A DNA stretch of 64,000 bases from the NCBI GenBank assembly GCA_963819715.1, contig CAWFXE010000006.1, positions 310,001 to 374,000 on the forward strand, read 5' to 3'. Within the stretch, counting starts at the first letter, position 1. Every line of letters starts with the position of its first letter. The translations under genes and the position numbers were made by a program. Below, in pieces: positions 24,665 to 33,296 of the stretch. This stretch comes from DASUPK01 sp963819715. GTDB lineage: Bacteria > Actinomycetota > Thermoleophilia > Solirubrobacterales > 70-9. The notes under the pieces were generated by a model. It worked only from the letters and a program-made list of their open reading frames with translations, did not search any database and was not told the DNA's origin.

Positions 24665-25478
24665 GTTGCTGGCGCTGGACGAGGCCGTCGCCGAGCTCGT
24701 CCACGACGGCGACACCGTCGCGCTGGAGGGCTTCACCCACCTGATCCCATTCGCGGCAGGCCACGAGATCATCCGCCAGGGCCGGCGCGACCTGACCCTG
24801 ATCCGGATGACGCCGGACCTGATCTACGACCAGATGATCGGAGCGGGCTGCGCCCGGAAGTTGATCTTCTCCTGGGGCGGCAACCCCGGCGTCGGCTCCC
24901 TTCGACGGCTCCGCGACGCGGTCGAGCACGACTGGCCGAAGCCGCTCGAGCTCGAGGAGCACAGTCACGCCGGCATGGCGGCCCGCTACGCCGCGGGCGC
25001 CTCCAACCTTCCCTTCGGGACGCTGCGCGGCTACACGGGGACCGAGCTCTTCGACCGCGCGCGCGAGACCGTCGCCGAGATCACGTGCCCGTTCACCGGC
25101 GAGGCCGTGGTCGCCGTCCGGGCGCTGAACCCGGACGTGGGGATAGTCCACGCGCAGCGCGCCGACCGCCAGGGAAACGTGCAGATCTGGGGAATCGTCG
25201 GCGTCCAGAAGGAGATCGTGCTGGCCTCGGCCCGCTCGCTGGTCACCGTCGAGGAGATCGTCGACGAGCTCGAGCCTCGGCCCGGGGCGATCGTCCTGCC
25301 GACCTGGGCCGTGGGCGCCGTCGCCGAGGCACCGCACGGCGCGCACCCCTCCTACGCCCACGATTACTACGACCGCGACAACGGCTTCTACCAGCGCTGG
25401 GATGAGATCTCGAGCGACCGCGACTCCTTCCAAGCCTGGATGGAGGAGCACATCCTCCACAGGGCGGGCGTGGCATGA
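24657..25478 (+). CDS. pcaI: 3-Oxoadipate CoA-transferase-like subunit A
   Basis: Alpha subunit (273 aa) of a family I CoA-transferase of the glutaconate/3-oxoadipate type, which moves CoA from succinyl-CoA to 3-oxoadipate. Conserved parts are VHDGDTVALEGFTHLIPFAAGHE near 15-37, FSWGGNPGVGSL near 71 and ALNPDVGIVHAQRADRQGNVQIWG near 158-181. It starts with GTG behind GGAGGAACAG and overlaps the regulator before and subunit B after it. The assignment to 3-oxoadipate rests on its place beside pcaHGBDC; the fold alone cannot separate it from glutaconate transferases. The thiolase for the last step (pcaF) is not in the window. Confidence 0.82.
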   Translation: MAELLALDEAVAELVHDGDTVALEGFTHLIPFAAGHEIIRQGRRDLTLIRMTPDLIYDQMIGAGCARKLIFSWGGNPGVGSLRRLRDAVEHDWPKPLELEEHSHAGMAARYAAGASNLPFGTLRGYTGTELFDRARETVAEITCPFTGEAVVAVRALNPDVGIVHAQRADRQGNVQIWGIVGVQKEIVLASARSLVTVEEIVDELEPRPGAIVLPTWAVGAVAEAPHGAHPSYAHDYYDRDNGFYQRWDEISSDRDSFQAWMEEHILHRAGVA

Positions 25479-26251
25479 GCGCCAGGGCCGAAGCCGCGGT
25501 CTCCGCGGACGAGATGATGACCGTGGTGGCAGCGCGGGCGCTGACGGACGAGACAGTCTGCTTCGTCGGCATCGGCCTCCCCAGCACCGCCGCCAACCTG
25601 GCCCGGCTCACCCACGCGCCGCGCACCGTGCTGGTCTACGAGTCCGGCACGATCGGCTCGAAGCCCAGGAACCTGCCCCTCTCCATTGGGGACGGCGAGC
25701 TGGCGGAAACGGCCGACGCTGTCGTCCCGGTCACGGAGATCTTCGCCTACTGGCTGCAGGGCGGCAGGATCGACGTCGGCTTCCTCGGCGCGGCGCAGAT
25801 CGACCGGCTCGGGAACCTGAACAGCACGGTGATCGGCGACTACGAGAAGCCCAAGGTGCGGCTGCCCGGAGGCGGTGGCGCGCCCGAGATCGCCGCGATG
25901 GCCGGGGAGGTGATTGTGATCATGCGACAGTCCCAGCGGAGCTTCGTCGAGAAGCTCGACTTCCGCTCGTCCGTCGGCTACGGCGACGCGCCGGGCGACC
26001 GCGAGCGCCTCGGCATGCCGGGGCGCGGGCCGACCGTGGTGATCACCGACCTGGGGGTGCTCCGGCCGAACCCCGAGAGCAAGGAGCTCACCCTCACCCA
26101 GATTCATCCAGGCGTGTCGGTCGATCAGGCGCGCGAGCAGACCGGATGGCCGCTGCGGGTCTCGGAGACCGTGGAGGAAACCGAGCCGCCCTCGGAGGGC
26201 GAGCTGAGGGAGCTGAGGGCGCTGAGGGCGACGCTTGAGGCCCCCGCATGA
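25475..26251 (+). CDS. pcaJ: 3-Oxoadipate CoA-transferase-like subunit B
   Basis: Beta subunit (258 aa) of the same CoA-transferase. The catalytic Glu is in LVYESGTIG near 55, and the family strand VGFLGAAQIDRLGNLNST near 103-120 is present. It is joined to subunit A by an ATGA overlap. The C-terminus carries a short repeated LRxLRA pattern from the direct repeat around 26203-26230. Together the two chains convert 3-oxoadipate to 3-oxoadipyl-CoA. Confidence 0.82.
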   Translation: MSARAEAAVSADEMMTVVAARALTDETVCFVGIGLPSTAANLARLTHAPRTVLVYESGTIGSKPRNLPLSIGDGELAETADAVVPVTEIFAYWLQGGRIDVGFLGAAQIDRLGNLNSTVIGDYEKPKVRLPGGGGAPEIAAMAGEVIVIMRQSQRSFVEKLDFRSSVGYGDAPGDRERLGMPGRGPTVVITDLGVLRPNPESKELTLTQIHPGVSVDQAREQTGWPLRVSETVEETEPPSEGELRELRALRATLEAPA

Positions 26252-26276
26252 CGGATCGATCAAGGAGGAGAGCAAC

Positions 26277-27002
26277 GTGGCATCGGAGCTGACCAGGAAC
26301 GGACGGGTTGCGGGCTATCGCCGAGATGACCTCGAGATCAACCCGCCATATCTGTATCCCGACTACGCCTCGACGCGGACGCGTGCGCCGAAGCGCCCGC
26401 TGGTGCCGATGCCGCACACGCTGTCGGAGGTCACAGGCCCGGTCTACGGCGACGAGCGGATCGGCGAGCTCGACCACGACCTGACCCGCCAGCACGACGG
26501 CGAGCCGATCGGCGAGCGGATCATCGTCCACGGCAGGCTCCTGGACGGCGACGCCCGGCCGGTCCGCAACTCGCTGATCGAGATCTGGCAGGCCAACGCC
26601 GGCGGCCGCTACCGGCATCACGGCGACCAGCACCCATCTCCGCTCGACCCCAACTTCAGCGGCGGCGGCCGGACGATGACGGACGACGACGGGCACTACG
26701 AGTTCGTCACGATCAAGCCAGGTGCCTATCCGTGGCAGAACAACCCGAACGCCTGGCGCTCGCGGCACATCCACTTCTCCCTCTTCGGCCCGGCGTTCGC
26801 GACGCGCCTGGTGACACAGATGTTCTTTCCCGGCGACCCGCTCTTCTTCCAGGACCCGATCTTCAACTCGGTCCGCGAGGCGAAGGCGCGCGAGCGGATG
26901 ATCTCCAGCTACGACCACGACCGAACCGTCGAGGAGTGGGCTCTCGGGTACCGGTACGACATCGTCCTGCGCGGCCGCGAAGCGACACCGATGGAGGATT
27001 GA
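26277..27002 (+). CDS. pcaH: Protocatechuate 3,4-dioxygenase beta subunit
   Basis: Iron(III) intradiol dioxygenase beta chain (241 aa) that opens protocatechuate to 3-carboxy-cis,cis-muconate. Iron ligands are visible: Tyr in NAGGRYRHH, Tyr in PGAYPWQNN, and the two His of SRHIHFSLFG. EIWQANAGGRYRH and MFFPGDPLF are family signatures. The GTG at 26277 follows AAGGAGGAG by eight bases. The gene is immediately before the alpha subunit gene, as usual. Confidence 0.92.
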   Translation: MASELTRNGRVAGYRRDDLEINPPYLYPDYASTRTRAPKRPLVPMPHTLSEVTGPVYGDERIGELDHDLTRQHDGEPIGERIIVHGRLLDGDARPVRNSLIEIWQANAGGRYRHHGDQHPSPLDPNFSGGGRTMTDDDGHYEFVTIKPGAYPWQNNPNAWRSRHIHFSLFGPAFATRLVTQMFFPGDPLFFQDPIFNSVREAKARERMISSYDHDRTVEEWALGYRYDIVLRGREATPMED

Positions 27003-27007
27003 GCGGC

Positions 27008-27572
27008 TTGGCCGGCCTGACGCCATCGCAGACGATCGGACCCTTCCTGCACATCGAGGTGCCCTACGAGGGGGAGGACCGGCTCGTCGACCCCAACCAT
27101 CCCGGCGCAATCCGCCTGATCGGCACGGTCACCGATGGCGAGGGGAACGCGGTCGACGACGGGCTCGTCGAGATCTGGCAGGCGAACCCGGCCGGCCGCT
27201 ACGCGCATCCCGAGGACGACCGCGCGGACGTGCCGCTCGAGGACGGCTTCACGCGGGTTCGGGCGCTGTGCCACCGATTCCGAGGGCCGCTTCGAGTTCC
27301 TCACCGTCAAGCCCGGACCGGTGCCGGGCCCCGATGATCGCCCGCAGGCGCCGCACATCGACGTCTCGGTGTTCGCACGCGGCCTGCTCAACCGCCTTGT
27401 GACGCGCATCTACTTCCCCGACGAGGCCGATGCCAACGCGGGGGATCCCGTGCTCGGGCTGATCGATGACGAGGCCGAGCGCCAGACGCTGGTCGCGCGG
27501 CAGGACGACGGGGCCCTCCGCTTCGACATCCGCCTGCAGGGCGAGGGCGAGACCGCCTTCTTCATCATCTAG
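27008..27572 (+). CDS. pcaG: Protocatechuate 3,4-dioxygenase alpha subunit (one frame break)
   Basis: Alpha chain of the intradiol dioxygenase. It opens with the diagnostic LTPSQTIGPFLHIEV and has EIWQANPAGRYAHPED; the rest (FGRCATDSEGRFEFLTVKPG, APHIDVSVFARGLL) reads in another frame. The break is in a GGG run at 27255-27257; with one G removed the chain is about 187 residues and normal. The alpha chain lacks iron ligands of its own but shapes the substrate pocket. The likely start is TTG 27008, ten bases after GGAGG. Confidence 0.88.
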
Positions 27573-27578
27573 CCCCCT

Positions 27579-28721
27579 GTGTCCGGCGACCCCTTCAGCG
27601 GGCTCTTCGCCCCCGAGGCAGTCGCCGAGACGACCTCCGGGGAGGCTTGGCTGTCGGCGATGCTGGAGGTGGAGGGCTCGCTCGCCGAAGCGGAGGCGGA
27701 GGCCGGGGTGATCCCAGCCGACGCGGCGAGGGCGATCCGAGCGGCATGCGATGCCGGTGGATTCGACGTCGATCACCTCTCCAAAGACGGCCGGGAGACG
27801 GCCAACCCCGTGGTGCCGCTGGTGGCCGAACTGCGAGAGAAGGTCGGCGGCGACGCCGCGGGATTCGTCCACCACGGCGCGACCAGCCAGGACGTGATGG
27901 ACAGCGCTGCCATGCTGGTCGCGAGCCGGGCGCTGGGCGTGATCGGGCCGGAGCTCGACGGCGTCGCAGCGGCCTGCGCAGAGCTAGCCGAACGACACCG
28001 GGAGACGCCGATGGCCGGGCGGACGCTGCTCCAGCAGGCCGTGCCCGTCACGTTCGGCCTGAAGGCCGCGATCTGGCTCGACTCCCTGATCTCGGCCCGC
28101 GAGCGGCTCGGCTCAGTCTCGCTCGCCGTGCAGCTGGGCGGCCCCGCGGGGACCCTCGCCTCGGTCGGTCCCGCCGGCGAGCGCGTCGTCGGCCTGCTCG
28201 CGGCCCGCCTGGGGCTCGACGAGCCGGCGGTGCCCTGGCATGCGGCTCGCGGGCGGATCGCAGACCTCGGCGCTTCGCTGGCGATCGCCGTCGGCGCCCT
28301 GGAGAAGATCGCCCTGGACGTGGTCCTGCTTTCGCAGACCGAGGTCGGGGAGGTGGCCGAGCCCTCGGGCGAAGGCCGCGGGGGCTCCTCGAGCATGCCG
28401 CACAAGCGAAACCCCGCCGGCTCGGTGGTTGCGATCGCATGCGCGCGGCGGGTCCGCGGCGATGCCGGCGTCCTGCTCGCCGCGATGCCGCAGGAGCTCG
28501 AACGGGCGGCGGGGGCCTGGCAGTCCGAGTGGGGACCGCTCAGCGACGCCCTGGCCCTGACCGGCGGCGCCGCGGCGGCGATGCGCGAGGTGCTCGAGGG
28601 ATTGGAGGTGCGGCCGGAGCGGATGCGCGAGAACCTCGAGCTGCTCGAGGTCAGCGAGGATCTGGGCTCGGCGGGAGCTTTCGTCGATCGCGCCCTGTCA
28701 CGCTACGGGGAGGGATCGTGA
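27579..28721 (+). CDS. pcaB: 3-Carboxy-cis,cis-muconate cycloisomerase
   Basis: Fumarase/aspartase superfamily enzyme (380 aa) that lactonises 3-carboxymuconate to 4-carboxymuconolactone. The superfamily signature is GSSSMPHKRNP near 267-277, with the catalytic Ser region just before it; the HHGATSQDVMDS segment near 88-99 is also typical. It is shorter than the usual 440-450 residues of proteobacterial PcaB, mainly at the C-terminus. GTG start six bases after pcaG; it overlaps pcaD by GTGA. Confidence 0.9.
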   Translation: MSGDPFSGLFAPEAVAETTSGEAWLSAMLEVEGSLAEAEAEAGVIPADAARAIRAACDAGGFDVDHLSKDGRETANPVVPLVAELREKVGGDAAGFVHHGATSQDVMDSAAMLVASRALGVIGPELDGVAAACAELAERHRETPMAGRTLLQQAVPVTFGLKAAIWLDSLISARERLGSVSLAVQLGGPAGTLASVGPAGERVVGLLAARLGLDEPAVPWHAARGRIADLGASLAIAVGALEKIALDVVLLSQTEVGEVAEPSGEGRGGSSSMPHKRNPAGSVVAIACARRVRGDAGVLLAAMPQELERAAGAWQSEWGPLSDALALTGGAAAAMREVLEGLEVRPERMRENLELLEVSEDLGSAGAFVDRALSRYGEGS

Positions 28722-29494
28722 GCGTGGAAGTCGAGTACACCCTGGAAGGTCCCGATGACGCCCCGGTCGTCGCTCTCTCCAATTCGCTTGGCACGACCGG
28801 CGCGATGTGGGACGCACAGGCGGCGGCGCTCTCCCAGAGCTTCCGGGTGCTGCGCTACAACGCCCGCGGGCACGGCGGGACCCCGGCGCCGCCCGGTCCC
28901 TACACCGTTGGGGATCTCGCGGGGGACGTGCTGGAGCTGCTCGACCGGCTCGAGCTGGAGCGCGTCTCCTTCTGCGGCCTCTCGATCGGTGGGATGACCG
29001 GGATGTGGCTCGGCGTGCACGCCGCCGAGCGCATCGACCGGCTGGCGATCTGCTGCACCGGCATGCAGCTGCCCACCACGGAGATGTGGAACGAGCGGGC
29101 GGCGCTGGTCCGGCGCGAGGGAATGGAGCCGGTGATCGACGCCACGATGGAGCGCTGGTTCACTCCGGCCTTCCCGGAGCGGAGCCCCGAAGTCGTGGGG
29201 AGGATTCGCGAGATCTTCCTGGCCACCGACCCGGAGGGATACGCCGGCTGCTGCGAGGCCCTCGCCGTGTTCGACATGCGCGGCCGGCTCGACACCGTGA
29301 AGGCCCCGACCCTGGTGATCACCGGCGAGGACGACACCGTCGGCACACCCGAGCGCGCGGCGGCGATCGGCGAGGAGATCGAAGGCTCGCGGGTGGTGGT
29401 CCTGCCCGAGGCCCGGCACCTGGCGGCGGTCGAGCAGGCCGACGCCGTCACTCGGGAGCTCGAGCAGCTCCTCAGCGTGGGGGTCAGCGGATGA
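28718..29494 (+). CDS. pcaD: 3-Oxoadipate enol-lactone hydrolase
   Basis: Alpha/beta hydrolase (258 aa) that opens 3-oxoadipate enol-lactone. The nucleophile is Ser in CGLSIGGMTG near 87; the acid is Asp in TGEDDTVG near 208 and the base His in EARHLAAVEQ near 234. SNSLGTTGAMWDAQ near 21-34 and ARGHGGTPAPPGPYT near 50 are hallmarks of PcaD. The GTG overlaps the pcaB stop and the gene overlaps pcaC. In many actinobacteria pcaD and pcaC are fused (pcaL); here they are separate but overlapping. Confidence 0.92.
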   Translation: MSVEVEYTLEGPDDAPVVALSNSLGTTGAMWDAQAAALSQSFRVLRYNARGHGGTPAPPGPYTVGDLAGDVLELLDRLELERVSFCGLSIGGMTGMWLGVHAAERIDRLAICCTGMQLPTTEMWNERAALVRREGMEPVIDATMERWFTPAFPERSPEVVGRIREIFLATDPEGYAGCCEALAVFDMRGRLDTVKAPTLVITGEDDTVGTPERAAAIGEEIEGSRVVVLPEARHLAAVEQADAVTRELEQLLSVGVSG

Positions 29495-29865
29495 GCGACG
29501 AGCGCGACCGCGGGATGGAGGTCCGGCGCGAGGTGCTCGGCGACGAGCACGTCGACAAGGCGACCGAGGGGACCACCGAGTTCACCAAGGACTTCCAGGA
29601 GCTGATCACGCGATATGCGTGGGGCGAGGTGTGGACAAGGCCCGGGCTTGATCGCCGCATGCGCAGCGCGATCACCCTGACCGCCTTGATCGCCCGCGGG
29701 CACTTCGAGGAGCTGGCGATGCACATCCGGGCGGCCCGGCGGAACGGCCTCAGCGACGACGAGATCAAGGAGGTGCTGCTGCAGTCGGCGATCTACTGCG
29801 GCGTGCCGGCGGCCCACCAGGCCTTTGCGGTCGCGAGCCGGGTGCTGGAGGAGGAGAGCGAATGA
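29491..29865 (+). CDS. pcaC: 4-Carboxymuconolactone decarboxylase
   Basis: A 124-residue all-helical decarboxylase (AhpD-like fold) that removes CO2 from 4-carboxymuconolactone. The MEVRREVLGDEHVDKA start, WGEVWTRPGLDRRMRSAITLTALIARG and AIYCGVPAAHQAF segments match PcaC closely, including the His and Cys region of the active site. ATGA overlaps at both ends show tight coupling to pcaD and to the dehydrogenase that begins the second ring-cleavage set. Confidence 0.93.
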   Translation: MSDERDRGMEVRREVLGDEHVDKATEGTTEFTKDFQELITRYAWGEVWTRPGLDRRMRSAITLTALIARGHFEELAMHIRAARRNGLSDDEIKEVLLQSAIYCGVPAAHQAFAVASRVLEEESE

Positions 29866-30650
29866 CCCCGGCGGTCGCGATGATCGGGCTGGGCGAGGCC
29901 GGCTCCGCGATCGCCACCGATCTGGTCGCGGCGGGGGCATCGGTTCGGGGCTGGGACCCGGTGGCGGCGGCTCCGGATGGCGTCGAGGGCGCGGCCGCCG
30001 CGGGCGACGCGATCGCTGGAACGGACGTCGTGATCAGCGCGAACTCCGCCTCGGTCGCGCTGGGGGTGGCCGAGTCGGCCGCGGCGACCCTTGCCGAGGG
30101 CCAGGTCTTCGCCGACCTGAACACGGCCGCTCCCGCCCTGAAGCGCGAGCTGGCCGAGGCCGTCGCTCCCAGCGGCGCACTGTTCGCGGACGTGGCATTG
30201 ATCGGCCCGGTCCCGGGCAACGGGCTCGGGACCAGGGCCCTGGTTTCCGGTGACGGCGCCGAGTCGTTCGCCGAGACGCTCGGGCCGCTCGGCATGCCGG
30301 TCACCGTGGTCGGCACCGAGCCCGGCGCGGCGGCGGCCCGCAAGCTGGCACGGAGCGTCTTCGCGAAGGGATTGGCGGCCGCGATCGGCGAGTCGCTCGC
30401 GGCAGCCGAGCAGCTCGGGTTCGAGGAGTGGCTCTACGCCGATCTCGAGCGAACCCTCGAGGACGCGGACGGGGCCCTTCTGCAGCGGCTGATCGAGGGC
30501 AGCCGGATCCATGCGAAGCGCCGCGTGGAGGAGATGTCGGCCGCCACCGAGATGCTGGAGGAGGTCGGGGTCGAGCCGCGGATCGCCTCCGCGAGCGAGG
30601 CCTGGCTGCGCTCCCTGGCGAGCGAGTCCGAGGCCGGAGCGGCCCGATGA
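29862..30650 (+). CDS. NAD(P)-dependent oxidoreductase, 6-phosphogluconate/beta-hydroxyacid dehydrogenase-like (DUF1932 type)
   Basis: A 262-residue dehydrogenase with an N-terminal Rossmann fold (MIGLGEAGSAIATDLVAAG at about 7-25) and a helical C-terminal domain resembling the DUF1932 group; the family catalytic Lys is expected in AAAARKLARSVF near 165. Its place between pcaC and an extradiol dioxygenase suggests it oxidises a ring-cleavage semialdehyde or its hemiacetal, the role of LigC in the 4,5-cleavage pathway, although LigC belongs to another family (Gfo/Idh/MocA). That role is inferred, not seen. ATGA overlaps join it on both sides. Confidence 0.68.
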   Translation: MTPAVAMIGLGEAGSAIATDLVAAGASVRGWDPVAAAPDGVEGAAAAGDAIAGTDVVISANSASVALGVAESAAATLAEGQVFADLNTAAPALKRELAEAVAPSGALFADVALIGPVPGNGLGTRALVSGDGAESFAETLGPLGMPVTVVGTEPGAAAARKLARSVFAKGLAAAIGESLAAAEQLGFEEWLYADLERTLEDADGALLQRLIEGSRIHAKRRVEEMSAATEMLEEVGVEPRIASASEAWLRSLASESEAGAAR

Positions 30651-31609
30651 CCAAGCCTCTCGGCGATCTGGCCCACATCGGTCACGCCGAGCTGCTCACT
30701 CCGGAGCCCCAGCGCTCGCTGGATTTCTTCACCGGGGTGCTCGGCATGGAGGAGGAGGCCCGCGACGGGCAGTCCGTCTACCTGCGCGGCTGGGGCGATT
30801 ACCAGCGCTACTGCCTGAAGCTGACCGAGTCCGAGCAGGCCGGGCTCGGGCACATGGCTCTGCGTGCCTGGAGCGAGGAGGCCCTGCAGAGCCGCGCCGC
30901 CGCGATCGAGGCCGCGGGCCGCGGGGTGGGCTGGATCGACGGTGACCTCGGGCACGGCCCCGCCTACCGCTTCACCGATCCCGACGGGCACCCGATGGAG
31001 ATCTACTACGAGGCCGAGCGCTACTCCCCGCCGGAGCACCTCCGCCCCTCGCTCAAGAACCAGCCGCAGCGCTACACCGGCCGCGGCGCCGCCATCAAGC
31101 GTCTCGACCACGTCAACCTGCTGGCGGAGGACGTGCGGGCGAATCGCGACTTCGCGGAGCAGGTCCTCGGATACCGCCTCTACGAGCGAATCCAGCTCGA
31201 CGACGGCAGCGAGTCGGGGGCCTGGATGAGCCTCTCGATCGCCGCCCACGAGCTGATCTACGTCCGGGACGCCTACGGCGTCCGCGGCCGCCTGCACCAC
31301 CTCGCCTTCTGGGTCGACACCCGCGAGGAGGTCCTCCGGGCCGCCGATCTCTTCCTCGAAGCGGACATCCACATCGAGGCCGCGCCGTCCAAGCACGCGG
31401 TCGCCCAGGGCTTCTTCCTCTACGGCTTCGAGCCGGGCGGCAACCGAGTCGAGGTGACGACCGGCGGCTACTTCGTCTTCGACCCCGATCCCGAGGCTAC
31501 GGTCTGGACCGAGGCCGAGCGCGCCAAGGGTCAGGCCTGGGGCGTGCAGACCGTCGAGAGCTTCCACACCTACGGGACGCCGGTGGTGGAGGAGCCGGCG
31601 AAGACATGA
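30647..31609 (+). CDS. Extradiol ring-cleavage dioxygenase (catechol 2,3-dioxygenase, VOC superfamily)
   Basis: Type I extradiol dioxygenase, 320 residues, with two VOC domains. Iron(II) ligands appear as His in RLDHVNLL near 154, His in LHHLAFW near 218 and Glu in GGNRVEVTTGG near 270; the His/Tyr region FYLYG-like FFLYGFEPGGN supports the active site. It aligns with XylE in overall pattern (N-terminal GHAELLTPEPQRSLDFF, C-terminal YFVFDPDP). It cleaves a catechol-type ring next to, not between, the hydroxyls. The true substrate is open: protocatechuate, gallate, a methylgallate or plain catechol are all possible. Confidence 0.85.
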   Translation: MTKPLGDLAHIGHAELLTPEPQRSLDFFTGVLGMEEEARDGQSVYLRGWGDYQRYCLKLTESEQAGLGHMALRAWSEEALQSRAAAIEAAGRGVGWIDGDLGHGPAYRFTDPDGHPMEIYYEAERYSPPEHLRPSLKNQPQRYTGRGAAIKRLDHVNLLAEDVRANRDFAEQVLGYRLYERIQLDDGSESGAWMSLSIAAHELIYVRDAYGVRGRLHHLAFWVDTREEVLRAADLFLEADIHIEAAPSKHAVAQGFFLYGFEPGGNRVEVTTGGYFVFDPDPEATVWTEAERAKGQAWGVQTVESFHTYGTPVVEEPAKT

Positions 31610-32544
31610 GCGCCACCGGCCAGGCGACCGAGGCTCCGTCGAACGCTGCGCGCGAGCTGGTTCGCGGCGCGTACGACCTGCACGTGCACCTCTGGCCCGA
31701 CGTCGTCGAGCGCCGGATCGACGACATCGGCCTGGCCCGGCGTTTCGCCGAGCTGGGGCTCGCGGGCTTCGTGCTCAAGTCGCACTACAACTCCACCGCC
31801 GAGCGGGCCGCCGTGGTGCGCGAGGCCGTGCCCGGCGTCGATGTGCTCGGGGCGATCGTGCTCAACCGGGCGGTCGGCGGGGTCAATCCCGTGGCGGTCG
31901 AGATCGCGGCGCGGGAGGGAGCCCGCAAGGTTTGGCTGCCGACGGTCGACTCCGAGAACGAGCGCGCGCACCTCGCCGCCGCGGGACCCGACACGAAGCT
32001 GCCGGTCTGGTCGAAGCTCGAGTTCGAGCTGCGCGAGAAGGGGATCGGGGCCGATCCGGTCGCGGTCTTCGACGAGGACGGCGAGCTGCTTCCCGAGACC
32101 CGCAACGTGTTGGCGCTCGCCGCCGAGCACGAGATGGTGCTCTCCACGGGCCACATCTCCGGGGCCGAGGCGCTCACCGTCGTCGAAGCCGCCCTCGCGG
32201 CGGGCGTCGAGAACGTGGTCCTCACCCACCCCGACTATCCGGGCCAGTCGATCTCGATCGACGACCAGGTCGAGCTGGCCCGGAAGGGTGCAATGATCGA
32301 GCGCTGCTTCACAACCCCGTATACGGGCAAGTGCAGCTGGGAGCAGTGGATCGAGGGGACCCGCGCCGTCGGGCCCGAGCGCACCGTCCTCTCCAGCGAC
32401 CTCGGCCAGGTGAAGAACCCGCCGGTCGAGGACGGTCTCCCTTTGATGGCCGAGAGGCTGCTCGACGCCGGCTTCACCGAGGATGAGGTGCGGACGATGG
32501 CGGTCGACAACACCCGCCTGCTGGCGGGGGCGGAGGCGCGATGA
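31606..32544 (+). CDS. DUF6282-like metal-dependent hydrolase (TIM barrel)
   Basis: A 312-residue protein resembling the DUF6282 group, a TIM barrel related to amidohydrolases and PHP-type hydrolases. Possible metal sites are DLHVHLWPD near 24-32, LKSHYNSTAE near 58, LSTGHISGAE near 182 and LTHPDYPG near 206, with an Asp at LSSDLGQV near 266. No activity is established for the group that I can rely on. By position after an extradiol dioxygenase and a dehydrogenase it may hydrolyse a pyrone or lactone intermediate, the role of LigI. ATGA overlaps link it to its neighbours. Confidence 0.6.
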   Translation: MSATGQATEAPSNAARELVRGAYDLHVHLWPDVVERRIDDIGLARRFAELGLAGFVLKSHYNSTAERAAVVREAVPGVDVLGAIVLNRAVGGVNPVAVEIAAREGARKVWLPTVDSENERAHLAAAGPDTKLPVWSKLEFELREKGIGADPVAVFDEDGELLPETRNVLALAAEHEMVLSTGHISGAEALTVVEAALAAGVENVVLTHPDYPGQSISIDDQVELARKGAMIERCFTTPYTGKCSWEQWIEGTRAVGPERTVLSSDLGQVKNPPVEDGLPLMAERLLDAGFTEDEVRTMAVDNTRLLAGAEAR

Positions 32545-33296
32545 GCCAGCACGACACGGGTCGCTCCTCGCCTTCGGCTGCGGAGCGCCCTCGCGTAATG
32601 GCGGTCGCCGCCCATGCCGCGGACTTCCTCTGGCGAGCCGGCGGGGCGCTCGCCCTCGCGGCCGAGCGGGGCGGCACCGCCAGCGTGATCGCCCTCTCCT
32701 ACGGCGAGAAGGGGGAATCGGGAGAGCTCTGGAAGGAGGGCGGCCAGACGATCGAGAACGTGAAGAAGGTCCGCCACGCGGAGGCGGAGGCCGCCGCGAA
32801 CGCACTGGGCGCGGACTTCCGGTGCTTCGACCTCGGCGATTATCCGCTGGAGGTGGCCGGAGAGGGGCTCGAGCAGCTGGTCGACGCGATCCGCGAGCTC
32901 GCGCCCGACGTCCTCATCACCCACACGGACCGCGACCCGTTCAACCCCGATCACCCGGTCGCCTTCCACGCGGTCGAGCGGGCCCGCGCGCTGGCCGCCG
33001 GGGCTGGCGTCGCCAGCGCCTTCCCGACGATCAAGCCGCCCCGGTTCTTCCTCTTCGAGCCCCATCAGCCCGAGCTTTGCAACTTCACGCCGAGCGTCTT
33101 CCTCGACATCACTCCGGTGTTCGACAAGAAAGTCGCGGCGATGGCGGAGATGCGCTCCCAGCAATACCTGCAGACCTACTACGCTCAGCGCGCCGAGCAG
33201 CGCGGCAACCATGCCCGCCGGGTCTCGGGCGACTCCGAGATCCGCCAGGCCGAGGCGTTCATGCGCGTCGTGCCGAACGCGGTGCGCGAGCTGTGA
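32541..33296 (+). CDS. PIG-L/LmbE-family protein, candidate 4-oxalomesaconate hydratase (GalB-like)
   Basis: A 251-residue zinc enzyme of the PIG-L family. Its metal motif is changed from the usual AHPDD to AAHAADF near 23-29, with the later HTDRDPFNPDHPVAF near 131-145 supplying His and Asp. Most PIG-L enzymes remove acetyl groups from sugars, but GalB of the Pseudomonas gallate pathway is a PIG-L protein that hydrates 4-oxalomesaconate, and GalB proteins also have a modified first motif. Next to a ring-cleavage dioxygenase and an RraA-like aldolase candidate, a GalB role is much the best guess. GTGA joins it to the next gene. Confidence 0.72.
   Translation: MSQHDTGRSSPSAAERPRVMAVAAHAADFLWRAGGALALAAERGGTASVIALSYGEKGESGELWKEGGQTIENVKKVRHAEAEAAANALGADFRCFDLGDYPLEVAGEGLEQLVDAIRELAPDVLITHTDRDPFNPDHPVAFHAVERARALAAGAGVASAFPTIKPPRFFLFEPHQPELCNFTPSVFLDITPVFDKKVAAMAEMRSQQYLQTYYAQRAEQRGNHARRVSGDSEIRQAEAFMRVVPNAVREL

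Noticed and set aside
26203..26230. Short direct repeat GCTGAGGG near the end of pcaJ as a regulatory element
   Set aside because: It lies inside the coding frame and encodes a LRxLRA repeat; a coding repeat is the simpler reading.
8720..27300. Programmed +1 frameshifting as the reason for the broken genes
   Set aside because: The sites share no slippery codon or stop-codon context and occur in unrelated families that do not use frameshifting; insertion errors are simpler.
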